Shown: positions 42,876-51,488 of the stretch, piece by piece
How the letters are laid out: each line of letters starts with the position of its first letter
Position numbering within the stretch: the first letter of the stretch is position 1
NCBI GenBank assembly: GCA_007693605.1
Contig: REDG01000057.1
Location: forward strand, 1 to 51,511
Source: Bradymonadales bacterium
GTDB taxonomy: Bacteria > Bdellovibrionota > UBA2394
DNA: 51,511 nt
Direction of reading: 5' to 3'
Program-made: the position numbers and the translations under genes
The notes under the pieces: generated by a model
The model's database searches: none
Told to the model about the DNA's origin: nothing
What the model saw: the letters and a program-made list of their open reading frames with translations, nothing else

Positions 42876-44498
42876 ATGAAGAGACCAAAGCACCAAGATT
42901 TTGTTAGAAACTTGTCTTCAACCCCAGAAAGTCCTGGAGCTGAAAAGTCCCGCCTAAAAAACAGCTCGGGAATTGAAGTTGAAGGCGTCTACGGCGGCGA
43001 TCCTCGACCCGGAAGTTTTCCTTACACACGAGGACCTTACCCCACGATGTATCGCGGAAAGCGCTGGACCATGAGGCAGTATAGTGGTTTTGGAAGCGCG
43101 AAGGAGACGAATCAACGATTTCACTACCTGCTTCGAAACGGACAAACGGGAGTCAGCTGCGCTTTCGATCTTCCCACCCAAATGGGATATGATTCCGATG
43201 ACCCCATGGCTGAAGGCGAAGTCGGACGAGTGGGCGTCGCCATCTCTCATATTGATGATATGAAGATTCTCCTGCAAAAGCTGCCACTCGAAGAGATTTC
43301 GAGTTCTATGACCATTAATTCTACTGCGACGACCTTGCTGAGCCTCTACCTTGCGACGGCCGAATCGAAAGCTGTGCCGACTCAGCGACTGCGGGGAACG
43401 ATACAAAACGATATTCTGAAGGAGTATATTGCGCGAGGCACTTATATCTATCCCCCCGACTTTTCTCTGGCCTTGACGGCAGACAGCTTTCGTTTTGCGG
43501 CAAAGCACTGTCCAAAATGGAATCCCATTAGCATTAGTGGTTATCATATTCGAGAGGCCGGATCGACGGCCGCCCAAGAAGTCGCCTTCACTTTACTCAA
43601 CGCCTTTACCTATGTGAAAACCGCTCTAGAAGCGGGTTTAAAGGCGGAAGACTTTGTCAGTCGCCTGTCCTTTTTCTTCAATGTTCACAACGACTTTTTT
43701 GAAGAGGTGGCAAAGTTTCGAATCGCTCGAAAGATCTATGCTGAAGAGATGCAAAGGCGCTTCGATCTTGACCCCAAGCTTTTGGCCCTTCGTTTTCATG
43801 CGCAGGTGGCTGGCAGCACGCTGACAGCGCAGCAACCCTTGAACAATATCGTACGGGTCGCTTACCAGGCATTGGCCGCGGTTTTAGGAGGCACTCAAAG
43901 CCTACATACCAATGCCTACGATGAGGCCCTAGGCTTGCCAACAGAGACGAGTGCCTTGATTGCGCTTCGAACTCAACAGATTCTGGCGGAAGAAACAGGA
44001 GTGGACCGGGTGGCCGACCCTCTCGGGGGGTCAGATTATCTGGAGTCTCTTTGTGAAGGCATGGAGCAGAAAGTTTTTGAGATCTTCAAGAGCGTTGAAG
44101 ATCGCGGCGGAATGCTCCGCTGCATCGAGTCTGGCTTCGTCCAGTCAGAAATTCAAAAGGCGGCGTTCCTTGCACAGAAGGCCATCGACTCGGGAAATCA
44201 AAAGATTGTCGGAGTGAATGCCTATCTCTCAGAGGCTGAAATGGAGCCCGAGCTTCATCAACTGGATGAAAGAGTCGTGAAAGATCAGCTCAAAAGACTG
44301 AAGAGCTTCAAGTCGAAGAGGAAGTCTAAGAGCCTGGAGCGAGCCTTCAAGGCCCTCGAAAAGGAAGCCCTCTCTCTGCACAAGGGAGAGCCCGCCACGG
44401 TCACCGAGAAGATTCTTGCCTGCGTCAAAGAGCGGGCCACTCTCGGAGAGATTTCAAACATCTTTCGATCCGTCGCCGGTCGACATCAAGCGCTTTGA
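42876..44498 (+). CDS. Methylmalonyl-CoA mutase, catalytic (alpha) chain without B12 domain
   Basis: 540 residues from ATG 42876; the open frame reaches further but only into the neighbour's coding DNA. It forms the TIM-barrel acyl-CoA mutase domain: GPYPTMYRGKRWTMRQYSGF (50-72), SSSMTINSTA (142-151), LRGTIQNDILKEY (172-184), GYHIREAGSTAAQE (222-235), with a probable catalytic His224. Tyr59 and Arg187 match the positions that favour methylmalonyl-CoA over isobutyryl-CoA. The B12-binding domain is absent, so a separate small subunit must be encoded elsewhere. It joins propionate or branched-chain metabolism to succinyl-CoA. Confidence 0.92.
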   Translation: MKRPKHQDFVRNLSSTPESPGAEKSRLKNSSGIEVEGVYGGDPRPGSFPYTRGPYPTMYRGKRWTMRQYSGFGSAKETNQRFHYLLRNGQTGVSCAFDLPTQMGYDSDDPMAEGEVGRVGVAISHIDDMKILLQKLPLEEISSSMTINSTATTLLSLYLATAESKAVPTQRLRGTIQNDILKEYIARGTYIYPPDFSLALTADSFRFAAKHCPKWNPISISGYHIREAGSTAAQEVAFTLLNAFTYVKTALEAGLKAEDFVSRLSFFFNVHNDFFEEVAKFRIARKIYAEEMQRRFDLDPKLLALRFHAQVAGSTLTAQQPLNNIVRVAYQALAAVLGGTQSLHTNAYDEALGLPTETSALIALRTQQILAEETGVDRVADPLGGSDYLESLCEGMEQKVFEIFKSVEDRGGMLRCIESGFVQSEIQKAAFLAQKAIDSGNQKIVGVNAYLSEAEMEPELHQLDERVVKDQLKRLKSFKSKRKSKSLERAFKALEKEALSLHKGEPATVTEKILACVKERATLGEISNIFRSVAGRHQAL

Positions 44499-45238
44499 TT
44501 TTCAGATGGAACTTTTCTCGCCCGCTCAATGAGCTGCGCCACCAGAATGCTTGCCAGATAAAGTCCGCTCAAAGGAAGTCCCAGCAGCAGCATGGTAATC
44601 GGATCGGCGGGGGTCAAGACTGCTGAAAGAGCGAAGATTCCGATGATGGCGTATCGCCATGTAGACCAAAGCTGAGACGCGCTTAAGATGCGAAGATAAA
44701 CCAGGCTCAGAACCACTAGAGGCAGCTCAAACAAAATTCCAAAAGCTAAGAGAAGTCGAACCGAAAAGCTAAAGTAGGCTTGCATGGCGGGCATCGGTGC
44801 AATCCCCTCCCCCGCGTAGTTCAAGAAAAAATCAAAGGCAAAGGGGAACACAAGCCAATAGCCAAAGGCCGCGCCCCCAACAAACAAAGCGCTGGCCACA
44901 AAAACCACAGGCCACACTAATTTCTTTTCGGTCTCTAGCAGGCCTGGCTCAATAAACTTCCAGGCTTGTAGAAACACCCAAGGGGCCGCAAGAAACAAGC
45001 CTGCCAGAATGGCCGTCTTAAAATACACAAAGAAAGCTTCTGCAACACCAATGGTGATGAGTTGACACTCCTGATTCCTGAAAGAAGCGCAGAGGGGCTG
45101 CATCAAGAACCAAAAAATCTCTTCGGAAAAACTGTAAGCAATCAGAAAGCCGACCAGAACCCCAAGAACCGAGCGAATCACTCGCGTGCGAAGCTCCATC
45201 AGGTGGCCCAGAAAACTCATTCCCTCAGTAGCCGTCAT
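44486..45238 (-). CDS. tatC: Sec-independent protein translocase TatC
   Basis: 250 residues with six membrane helices. The cytoplasmic N-terminus is MSFLGHLMELRTRVIRSV, which binds twin-arginine signals. The segment EAFFVYFKTAILAGLFLAAPWVFLQAWKFIEPGL is highly conserved, including the Glu and Lys, and LTPADPITMLLLGLPL is the family end. It receives folded Tat substrates in the inner membrane. It overlaps tatB by 4 nt, and its 3' end overlaps the convergent mutase gene by 13 nt. No separate tatA is visible in the window. Confidence 0.95.
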   Translation of the reverse strand: MTATEGMSFLGHLMELRTRVIRSVLGVLVGFLIAYSFSEEIFWFLMQPLCASFRNQECQLITIGVAEAFFVYFKTAILAGLFLAAPWVFLQAWKFIEPGLLETEKKLVWPVVFVASALFVGGAAFGYWLVFPFAFDFFLNYAGEGIAPMPAMQAYFSFSVRLLLAFGILFELPLVVLSLVYLRILSASQLWSTWRYAIIGIFALSAVLTPADPITMLLLGLPLSGLYLASILVAQLIERARKVPSENQSA

Positions 45239-45723
45239 GACTTTTTATCTTTCGATCCCCTAGAGTTGGTTTCGAGTTGAGTAGCCTCTTCAAGCAAATC
45301 ATCCAGGGCTTCAGTCTTACTGGGCTCTGGCAAGTCAGACTCTGCGCCCTCTAACTTGGCAGCCTCTGTCTTCGTGTAGATTTCTGTCTTGGTATAGCCG
45401 TCAGTCGGTTCTTCGGCCTCTGATGAAAGCTCGATGGTCTCCTCTTGAAGCGCAGTCTCCCACTTTCGAGTCTCTTGCTCAAAACTACTTTTAAATTCTC
45501 TCACTGGCTCTGACAGGTCTTGCTCGACCTTGTTGACCTCGCGTCGAAGCTCTTGAATGGAAGGATCTTTTCGAATCTCATCGCTCCAATGATCGCGAAA
45601 CTTCCGAATCTTCTTAATCCAAATGGCAAGCTCTCGAGCTACGACGGGAAGTTGCTTCGGCCCCACGAGCAGAATGGCGATCAAACAAAGGGCCACAAAT
45701 TCAACGCCACCAATTCCGAACAT
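45235..45723 (-). CDS. tatB: TatB-like twin-arginine translocase subunit
   Basis: 162 residues. One N-terminal membrane helix with the hallmark start MFGIGGVEFVALCLIAILLVGPKQLP is followed by an amphipathic helix (VVARELAIWIKKIRKFRDHW) and an acidic tail (Glu/Thr/Lys-rich, 90-160). The Glu in GGVEF and the longer tail favour TatB over TatA. It binds TatC and the signal peptide. The gene begins one nucleotide from the PBP1A stop, so the PBP and Tat genes form one operon. Confidence 0.9.
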   Translation of the reverse strand: MFGIGGVEFVALCLIAILLVGPKQLPVVARELAIWIKKIRKFRDHWSDEIRKDPSIQELRREVNKVEQDLSEPVREFKSSFEQETRKWETALQEETIELSSEAEEPTDGYTKTEIYTKTEAAKLEGAESDLPEPSKTEALDDLLEEATQLETNSRGSKDKKS

Positions 45724-45724
45724 C

Positions 45725-48385
45725 TCAATCCCTCTGGTACAAATTTAAGCCCTGTCTTGAGGGCCGCGCCTCTCCTGGTCTGGGGGCTGTTCCCTTAACA
45801 AAGGCTTCAAACACGGCTCCGGGGGTGTCGGCCCCCGCCAACTCTCCGGTACGAGGATTGACTCGAGCAAACTCGATATTCTCTGGAACTTCAAAGTCTA
45901 CTCGCGGGAGATTCTGAGAGGCATTGATCATATACTCTGCCCAAATGGGAACGGCAGCGCGGCCTCCGGTTTCGAATCGGCCCAACCTTCTGAGGTCGTC
46001 ATAGCCCACCCAAACACCCGTTACGAGTTGAGTCGTATAACCCACAAACCAAGCATCTCGATTGGAGTCTGTTGTTCCTGTCTTTCCTGAAGCGGGGTGC
46101 TGCAAATTTCGAGCTCGCCGGCCCGACCCGTACAGAATGTTCTCTTTGAGCAGATGAGTGACTAAGAAGCTGGTTTCAGAGCTCAGAACCTGGCCGGGAT
46201 GCGTGGGCATCGGCTCTGAACGAATTCTCGATCTCTGAGGAAGAGCCTCAGCAAGAAAGCTTGCCGATTCATTGTCTGCCAGGGCAATCGGCTCAGAAAG
46301 CACAATGCTAGAAATGTCCCTCCGCATATCGGCCACTGCGCGCTCCAACAACTCGAAAGTCGAAAGATGAAAATCCTCTGTGACATTTTGCTCCAAGATG
46401 TTGCCGTAACGATCTTCAATTCGTCGAATGCTCAATGTGTCTTGCGGGTAACCTCCCCGAGCAAACACAATATAGGGTCGTAAAATGTCTTCTAAGGTCA
46501 CTACTGAAGACCCAAGCGCCAGAGTGAAATCTCGGGTAAGCTCAGACTGAATCCCCAAGCGTCGCGCATACTGAATGGTGGTATCGAGTCCAATCTCGTT
46601 CAGTAGCTTAATGGTGGTGATGTTTCTTGAAGCCAACAGACTATCCCGAAGGGTAGTGTCTCCGACAAAACGGCGGTCGTAGTTGTTGGGCCGCCACTTC
46701 TCTTCGTCTAATTGGTTTTCAAAAGTAATCGGACTGTCTTGCAAAATCGAGGCGGGCGTGAAACCCAAATCGAGAGCGGCAGCATACACAATCGGCTTGA
46801 AGGCCGAGCCCGGCTGTCGTCGAGCCTGCACAGCCCGATTGAACTCAGAGCGATTAAAGTCATAGCCCCCCACCATAGCCACGATATAGCCATTGTGAGG
46901 ATCAACGCTGAGAATGGCCCCCTCGACTTCAGTGTCTTGCTCAAGAACGGCTGAGATCATGGGAAAAGACTCGGCCTGCTCTACGCCTTCCGGCGTCTCG
47001 ACTTCGAGATCTTTAACACTCATCACAATGACATCTCCTCGAGCCAGAACATCCGACACTCGCCGCGGAGGCCTCGGGTGTTGATCTTCGTCGTCAGGAT
47101 TGATGCGCGGAGACGCCCAACGCATATCTGCAAAATCAATTCTAGCAAACAAAGAAGGCTCGTACTCCACCAGGGCGTAGGCCTCTTCATCGTTGACCGC
47201 CCGCACCAAACCCTCAAGAACTTCACCTACTTCGAGACCCGTTCTTAGTCGCATGAGGATGCGACCTCGACCCTCGGTTTCACTGGCTTCAACCTCTAAA
47301 TCAGCATTCAACTGAGTGCCCGCAACATCCCTTTCTGCAAACTGCCTTCCGGCAAAATAACTTTGCATCTCTTCCTCATTCAGTCGCCGCAGAGGACCCC
47401 GATAGCCTTGCCGCTTCTCTAGGTCACTCAAGCCCTTGCGAAGTGCGTTTTGAGCATAGCGATTCTTTTCAACATCCAAGGTCGTATGAATTCTAAGCCC
47501 GTCTTGTAAAACCATTCGAGAACCATACTTTCTCATGACATATCGACGAATGTGCTCGACAAAATAAGGAGCGATACTTCGGTTTAGATCTCGTCTCGGC
47601 TCAATCAAAACATCTTCGTTGGCGGCGAGTTCGAATTTCTCTTCTGAAATAAAGTTCGCGCTCAACATTTGACGAAGAACATAGAGTTGGCGTCTCTTCA
47701 CTCGATCGGGGTTTCGAGCTGGCGAGTACACACTAGGTGACTGAGGCATACCAGCTAAAATGGCTGCCTCTGCGACTCCCAGCTCATTCAAAGTCTTTCC
47801 AAAGAAGACCTCAGCCGCAGCCGCCACTCCATAAGCCCCTCGCCCCAGATAAATCTGATTCAAATACAGATTCAGAATCTGCTCTTTCGTGAGAGCTTGT
47901 TCAATTCTCCAAGCCAATATGACTTCTTTCAATTTTCTCGTATAAGTTCTTTCGGTGGATAAGAAGAAGGCTCTGGCTACCTGCTGAGTAATGGTGCTGG
48001 CCCCCTGTCGAATGCTTCCAGCCCGAAAGTTCACATAGGCGGCCCGAAAAATTCCAAAAAAGTCGACACCCTGATGAGAGTAAAAGCTTGAATCTTCGGC
48101 AGCGATGAAGGCGTTTTTAACGAGGCTCGGAATTTCAGTTGTGACGAGCCTTCTCTCTTCGAAGAATTCGCCGATCAATTCTCCGTCACGAGAAAAGACC
48201 TGAGAGGCCTCCTTGAGCTCGTAATGCCTCAGGCTCTCGATGGAGGGCAGATCTTTGTTGAGGCTCAAGAGGAAAAGAAAGATGGCAAAGCCCGAAATCA
48301 TGATGAAGCTGACGCCTCCCCAAAATGCGAACTTGAAAAACGCCTTCCAGCGACTTCGAGCTTTAGGAGGAGAGTTAGCGGTCAT
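45725..48385 (-). CDS. mrcA: Class A penicillin-binding protein 1A
   Basis: 886 residues from ATG 48385; an in-frame TTG at 48391 precedes it. One membrane helix (about 20-44) leads into a GT51 glycosyltransferase domain with EDSSFYSHQGVD (catalytic Glu97) and RQGASTITQQVAR. An OB-like insert (about 320-480) follows. The transpeptidase domain has SxxK in QPGSAFKP (Ser527), SRN at 586-588 and KTGTT at 768-772. It polymerises and cross-links peptidoglycan. It is the first gene of an operon with tatB and tatC. Confidence 0.94.
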   Translation of the reverse strand: MTANSPPKARSRWKAFFKFAFWGGVSFIMISGFAIFLFLLSLNKDLPSIESLRHYELKEASQVFSRDGELIGEFFEERRLVTTEIPSLVKNAFIAAEDSSFYSHQGVDFFGIFRAAYVNFRAGSIRQGASTITQQVARAFFLSTERTYTRKLKEVILAWRIEQALTKEQILNLYLNQIYLGRGAYGVAAAAEVFFGKTLNELGVAEAAILAGMPQSPSVYSPARNPDRVKRRQLYVLRQMLSANFISEEKFELAANEDVLIEPRRDLNRSIAPYFVEHIRRYVMRKYGSRMVLQDGLRIHTTLDVEKNRYAQNALRKGLSDLEKRQGYRGPLRRLNEEEMQSYFAGRQFAERDVAGTQLNADLEVEASETEGRGRILMRLRTGLEVGEVLEGLVRAVNDEEAYALVEYEPSLFARIDFADMRWASPRINPDDEDQHPRPPRRVSDVLARGDVIVMSVKDLEVETPEGVEQAESFPMISAVLEQDTEVEGAILSVDPHNGYIVAMVGGYDFNRSEFNRAVQARRQPGSAFKPIVYAAALDLGFTPASILQDSPITFENQLDEEKWRPNNYDRRFVGDTTLRDSLLASRNITTIKLLNEIGLDTTIQYARRLGIQSELTRDFTLALGSSVVTLEDILRPYIVFARGGYPQDTLSIRRIEDRYGNILEQNVTEDFHLSTFELLERAVADMRRDISSIVLSEPIALADNESASFLAEALPQRSRIRSEPMPTHPGQVLSSETSFLVTHLLKENILYGSGRRARNLQHPASGKTGTTDSNRDAWFVGYTTQLVTGVWVGYDDLRRLGRFETGGRAAVPIWAEYMINASQNLPRVDFEVPENIEFARVNPRTGELAGADTPGAVFEAFVKGTAPRPGEARPSRQGLNLYQRD

Positions 48386-48443
48386 GAACAAGCCCCGTTG
48401 ACAAAAAACATGAGGGTTAACTTCAATTTAGAGGTCCTTAAAA

Positions 48444-48471
48444 TTGGCATTTCTATGGTAAATTGTACAAT
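48444..48471 (+). promoter_or_regulatory. Promoter of the FHA gene cluster
   Basis: TTGGCA at 48444-48449, a 16-nt spacer, and TACAAT at 48466-48471, each box having five matches of six to the sigma-70 consensus. The expected start of transcription, about 48478, coincides with the GTG start of the first FHA gene, so that mRNA may have no leader. Confidence 0.6.
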
Positions 48472-48476
48472 GAATA

Positions 48477-49214
48477 GTGGCGAAGCTCCATCACTCTCAG
48501 GCCGGTTTACTGCTGATTCGAAATCAGAGCCAAATTATGCTGCCTTTAGATCGAGAAATTTTAACGCTAGGACGAAATCAGGCCGATATTCTCTTAGATG
48601 ACCCCAGGGCCTCTGGGCTGCACGCCGAAATCGCCTGGGTGAGCGGGAAGCATCGAATTAGAGATCTTGAATCCACAAATGGCCTCTTTATCAACCAGAA
48701 GAAGCTCAAAGAGGCCTGGCTAACAGACCAAGATGTGATTGAGATTGGATCGACCACCTTTTGCTATTTCCAGGATCGAAGGGATTTTCACGGCGATTCA
48801 GAGGAGTTGACGCAGGGCAGGAAGCTTAGCGAGGCGGAGAAGCAGGAATTTCAGGATGTCAGCCGGGTTACCGAATGGTCCACGACCTCTAAGAAGCTCC
48901 CCTCCTATCGGATCGAACTGGAGCTGATTGATGGAGAAAAGCCCACACAGAGCTTTTCGTTTCAGAAAATGCAGATCAGCATTGGGCGCTCAGGTTGCGA
49001 TATCTCACTTCCCGATGTTGATCTCTCTCGAAAACACTGTGTCATCGAAGTTTTGAGCCGGTCGTCGATTTTTCTCAAGGACATGAACTCGACGAATGGC
49101 ACATTTCTGAATGGCGAAAGAGTAAATGTCAGTCGACTTCAGGCGGGAGACTTGATTGGCTTAGGGGGAAGTGTGTTGAAGTTTAGTATTCACGCGCCAA
49201 ACGAGACGGAATAA
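48477..49214 (+). CDS. Protein with two FHA domains
   Basis: 245 residues from GTG 48477. The first FHA domain (about 8-95) has LGRNQADILLDDPRASGLHAEI and DLESTNGLFIN. The second (about 145-238) has IGRSGCDISLPDVDLSRKHCVIE and MNSTNGTFLNG. A charged linker joins them. The GR, S-x-x-H and S-x-NG residues needed for phosphothreonine binding are present, with LxxH rather than RxxH in the first copy. There is no ribosome site, so it may be leaderless. It is the first of three FHA genes; a Ser/Thr kinase partner is expected elsewhere. Confidence 0.85.
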   Translation: MAKLHHSQAGLLLIRNQSQIMLPLDREILTLGRNQADILLDDPRASGLHAEIAWVSGKHRIRDLESTNGLFINQKKLKEAWLTDQDVIEIGSTTFCYFQDRRDFHGDSEELTQGRKLSEAEKQEFQDVSRVTEWSTTSKKLPSYRIELELIDGEKPTQSFSFQKMQISIGRSGCDISLPDVDLSRKHCVIEVLSRSSIFLKDMNSTNGTFLNGERVNVSRLQAGDLIGLGGSVLKFSIHAPNETE

Positions 49215-49224
49215 GAAGGATATT

Positions 49225-50085
49225 ATGGCAGTAAAGCTTTCCATCAGCATCACTGAAGGCCCAGAAAAGGGAATGCATTACGAGTTTGAATCTGGGCCAA
49301 TCTTCGTGGGCCGCAGAAAAGGGGACATTTCTTTGTCGGACAAGAAGGTTTCGGGCAAACATTGCCAGTTTCTGATTGAGGGCAACCGAGTTTGGATTGA
49401 AGACCTGAACTCGACAAACGGCACCTTTCTGGGTGGTTCACGACTTACCGAAAAAGTTCCGTTGAGCAATCTAGATGTGGTGACCATTGGCCTCACTCGA
49501 TTGAGTATTGCCATTGTCGAAGACCTTGAGACTTTTAAAGAGATGAACCAAATGGAAACTGTGGCAGATCGGCCCAGCCACACTCAGCCCGCTGAGCCCG
49601 ATACGGGGGACGGCTCTTCTGAAGAGGACTCTAAGACTCCTTCGATCAGTCTGCCCGACCCAGATGCGGTGTATCGAGATACGGGAGTCGAGCGAATTGA
49701 AAACCTCATCGACGATGAGTTGGAGTCTTTTTCGAAATGGGACCACCCAAAAATGCAGGATTCTGAAAATCCGCAAAACATTCCGAAGGTTGATGTGCGA
49801 CTTATCAAAAGAAAGGGTGAGGCCTCTTTTCAGGAGCTAAAGTGTCAAAAGCCTTTGATGACCTTTGGTCGCAAAGATGTCGACATTAGAATCAATGACT
49901 TAGACTTGTCTAGAAAACACGCTCGGCTTGAGATCGTGAATGGTCAGAAGGTCTTTGTTCGGGACATGGCTAGCACCAACGGAACTTTTGTGAACGGTCA
50001 GAGGATCCGCTACCAAGAGCTGCATCACGGAGATTTGATTCAAATTGGGCAAAATATTTTTGAGGTCTTCATTCGAGAGGCTTAA
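49225..50085 (+). CDS. Protein with two FHA domains and acidic linker
   Basis: 286 residues with AAGGAT before the ATG. FHA domain 1 (about 5-95) has VGRRKGDISLSDKKVSGKHCQF and LNSTNGTFLGG. FHA domain 2 (about 195-284) has FGRKDVDIRINDLDLSRKHARLE and MASTNGTFVNG. Between them lies an acidic Ser/Asp/Glu-rich linker (105-190) that could itself be phosphorylated. It binds phosphothreonine partners by family knowledge. The stop overlaps the next start (TAATG), so the three genes are surely one operon. Confidence 0.88.
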   Translation: MAVKLSISITEGPEKGMHYEFESGPIFVGRRKGDISLSDKKVSGKHCQFLIEGNRVWIEDLNSTNGTFLGGSRLTEKVPLSNLDVVTIGLTRLSIAIVEDLETFKEMNQMETVADRPSHTQPAEPDTGDGSSEEDSKTPSISLPDPDAVYRDTGVERIENLIDDELESFSKWDHPKMQDSENPQNIPKVDVRLIKRKGEASFQELKCQKPLMTFGRKDVDIRINDLDLSRKHARLEIVNGQKVFVRDMASTNGTFVNGQRIRYQELHHGDLIQIGQNIFEVFIREA

Positions 50086-51155
50086 TGACGACACATCTCA
50101 CCATAAAATTCATTCAGCCAGAACAAGATCGGGTTCAGTTTAGTCTTCAGCCCGGACAAAAGCTGACATTTGGTCGAGACGCTAACTGTGATATCCCTCT
50201 GAAAGAAAAGAAGATCTCGCGGAAACACTGTGAGATTGAGAAGGATGCGAATAAACCTGGGTTCTGGATTAGAGATCTCGGCTCTCTCAACGGCAGCTTT
50301 TTGAACGGAATGAGCCTCACTCAAGCAAAGAAGCTGTCGGCGGGTGATCGAATCAAGATTGGAAGCTTCGAGATGGAAGTCGACTTTCAGGCGGAGACTT
50401 ATTACGGCGGAGCGACCGGAGAGCGAGAGGCTTTTGCATTGTCTGACGAGCAATACGACACGGTCGACACCTTTAGCCCGCTGTCGGAAGTCTCGGTGAG
50501 TGCAAATGAAGATGTTAATTTTTCTGATTACAATCGAGCCGCTGAAAAGATTGAATCTTTGTCTGAGGAGTCAGTGCTTTCTGAGAAAACCGGTGGACGA
50601 CTCATTGCCGGCAAGCTCACAGAACTCTCTCTTGCCGATGTTCTACAAATGCTTGCCACCACTCAAAAGTCCGGCCAGTTGGTGGTCTCTGAGACCAAGA
50701 TCAGTGCCTGCCCGAAAGGTCCGAGCCAAAACACGGCACTGATTCATTTGGACCGAGGCCAAGTGAAGTGGGCCGAGTTTAAGGACCTACAAAAGGAAGA
50801 AGCCTTTTTTGAAGCCCTCAAACTTGAGAAGGGCTTTTTCGCGTTGTTTCCTGCCAGAGATAAGCCCTTTGAGGATGTGATTGAGATCCCCCTTGAGAGT
50901 TTATTGATTCAGGGCTTGGCCTATCTAGACGAAAGTCGAGCGCATCAGGTGGAGCTGCAAGAGGAGGACGAGTTGAACCCTCTTCCGGATGAACCCTTAA
51001 GTCAGCTTTCTGAAGACGAGCTTCGAGTTTTTCAATTGGTTTGGAAGGTAAAGACTGTCGGAAAAGTGATTGAGAAAAGCCATCTGTCAAAGGGCGACAG
51101 TATTGACACTCTGAAGCGACTCATTCGAAACGGTTTTATCACAAAGACGAAGTAG
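50085..51155 (+). CDS. FHA domain protein with C-terminal DUF4388-like module
   Basis: 356 residues. The FHA domain (about 5-95) has FGRDANCDIPLKEKKISRKHCEIE and LGSLNGSFLNG. After a Ser/Glu-rich linker a second module starts at about 180: GRLIAGKLTELSLADVLQMLATTQKSGQLVV, then IHLDRGQVKWAEF and EEAFFEALKLEKGFFAL. This is the DUF4388 (PatA-N-like) pattern seen in delta-proteobacterial and cyanobacterial signalling proteins. A short helical end (LFEDELRVFQ-type, about 305-350) may be a winged-helix-like piece. The array probably reads a Ser/Thr kinase signal. Confidence 0.86.
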   Translation: MTTHLTIKFIQPEQDRVQFSLQPGQKLTFGRDANCDIPLKEKKISRKHCEIEKDANKPGFWIRDLGSLNGSFLNGMSLTQAKKLSAGDRIKIGSFEMEVDFQAETYYGGATGEREAFALSDEQYDTVDTFSPLSEVSVSANEDVNFSDYNRAAEKIESLSEESVLSEKTGGRLIAGKLTELSLADVLQMLATTQKSGQLVVSETKISACPKGPSQNTALIHLDRGQVKWAEFKDLQKEEAFFEALKLEKGFFALFPARDKPFEDVIEIPLESLLIQGLAYLDESRAHQVELQEEDELNPLPDEPLSQLSEDELRVFQLVWKVKTVGKVIEKSHLSKGDSIDTLKRLIRNGFITKTK

Positions 51156-51188
51156 GCTGAGATGGGTTAGTTAGCTAACGCGTTGACC

Positions 51189-51204
51189 CCGGTTGGACCA
51201 CTAG
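51189..51204. repeat. Second dispersed repeat family, short copy
   Basis: CCGGTTGGACCACTAG is the exact reverse complement of 34797-34812. It is preceded by TTGACC. It marks the start of the 356-nt gene-free end of the window. Confidence 0.6.
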
Positions 51205-51240
51205 CTCCGCCTCTCCAGGCAAAACCTTCTCAGACTCATC

Positions 51241-51390
51241 GGCATGATCTTTTAAAGACATCCGCTGGGGACCCGCCTAGAATTCCAAAACTCATGCTGA
51301 GAATCTTGAATCAGGTTACCCATATGAAACGAAAGCCAAAGCAGATGGGCCCTTAGCGATTCAAGGGGAGTGGCGATAAGGGTCCAGATG
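51241..51390. repeat. Dispersed intergenic repeat, rearranged copy C
   Basis: 51242-51289 follows the core of copy A in forward orientation (GCATGATCTTTTAAAGACAT, then CCGCTGGGGACC...AATTCCAAA). Directly after it, 51290-51370 is the reverse complement of the left arm of copy A (ACTCATGCTGAGAATCTTGA to GGGCCCTTAGCG). A second end piece, GGGAGTGGCGATAAGGGTCCA, follows at 51367-51387. No gene is seen from 51156 to 51511. Confidence 0.75.
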
Positions 51391-51461
51391 CGCGAAGGCA
51401 AGGAGCGAGCAGCGGAATGTAGTTTTGATGCTACTTGAGCAGCGCAGCGACGAAGGCGACA

Positions 51462-51488
51462 CTGCAACGCGGGAAAGGAGCGTTGCAG
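51462..51488. repeat. Perfect 9-bp hairpin near right edge
   Basis: CTGCAACGC at 51462-51470 pairs with GCGTTGCAG at 51480-51488 around GGGAAAGGA. Upstream lies a purine-rich imperfect palindrome around GTAGTTTTGATGCTAC (51418-51433), flanked by GAGCAGCG-type repeats. It may be the end of a further repeat element that continues beyond the window. Confidence 0.55.
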
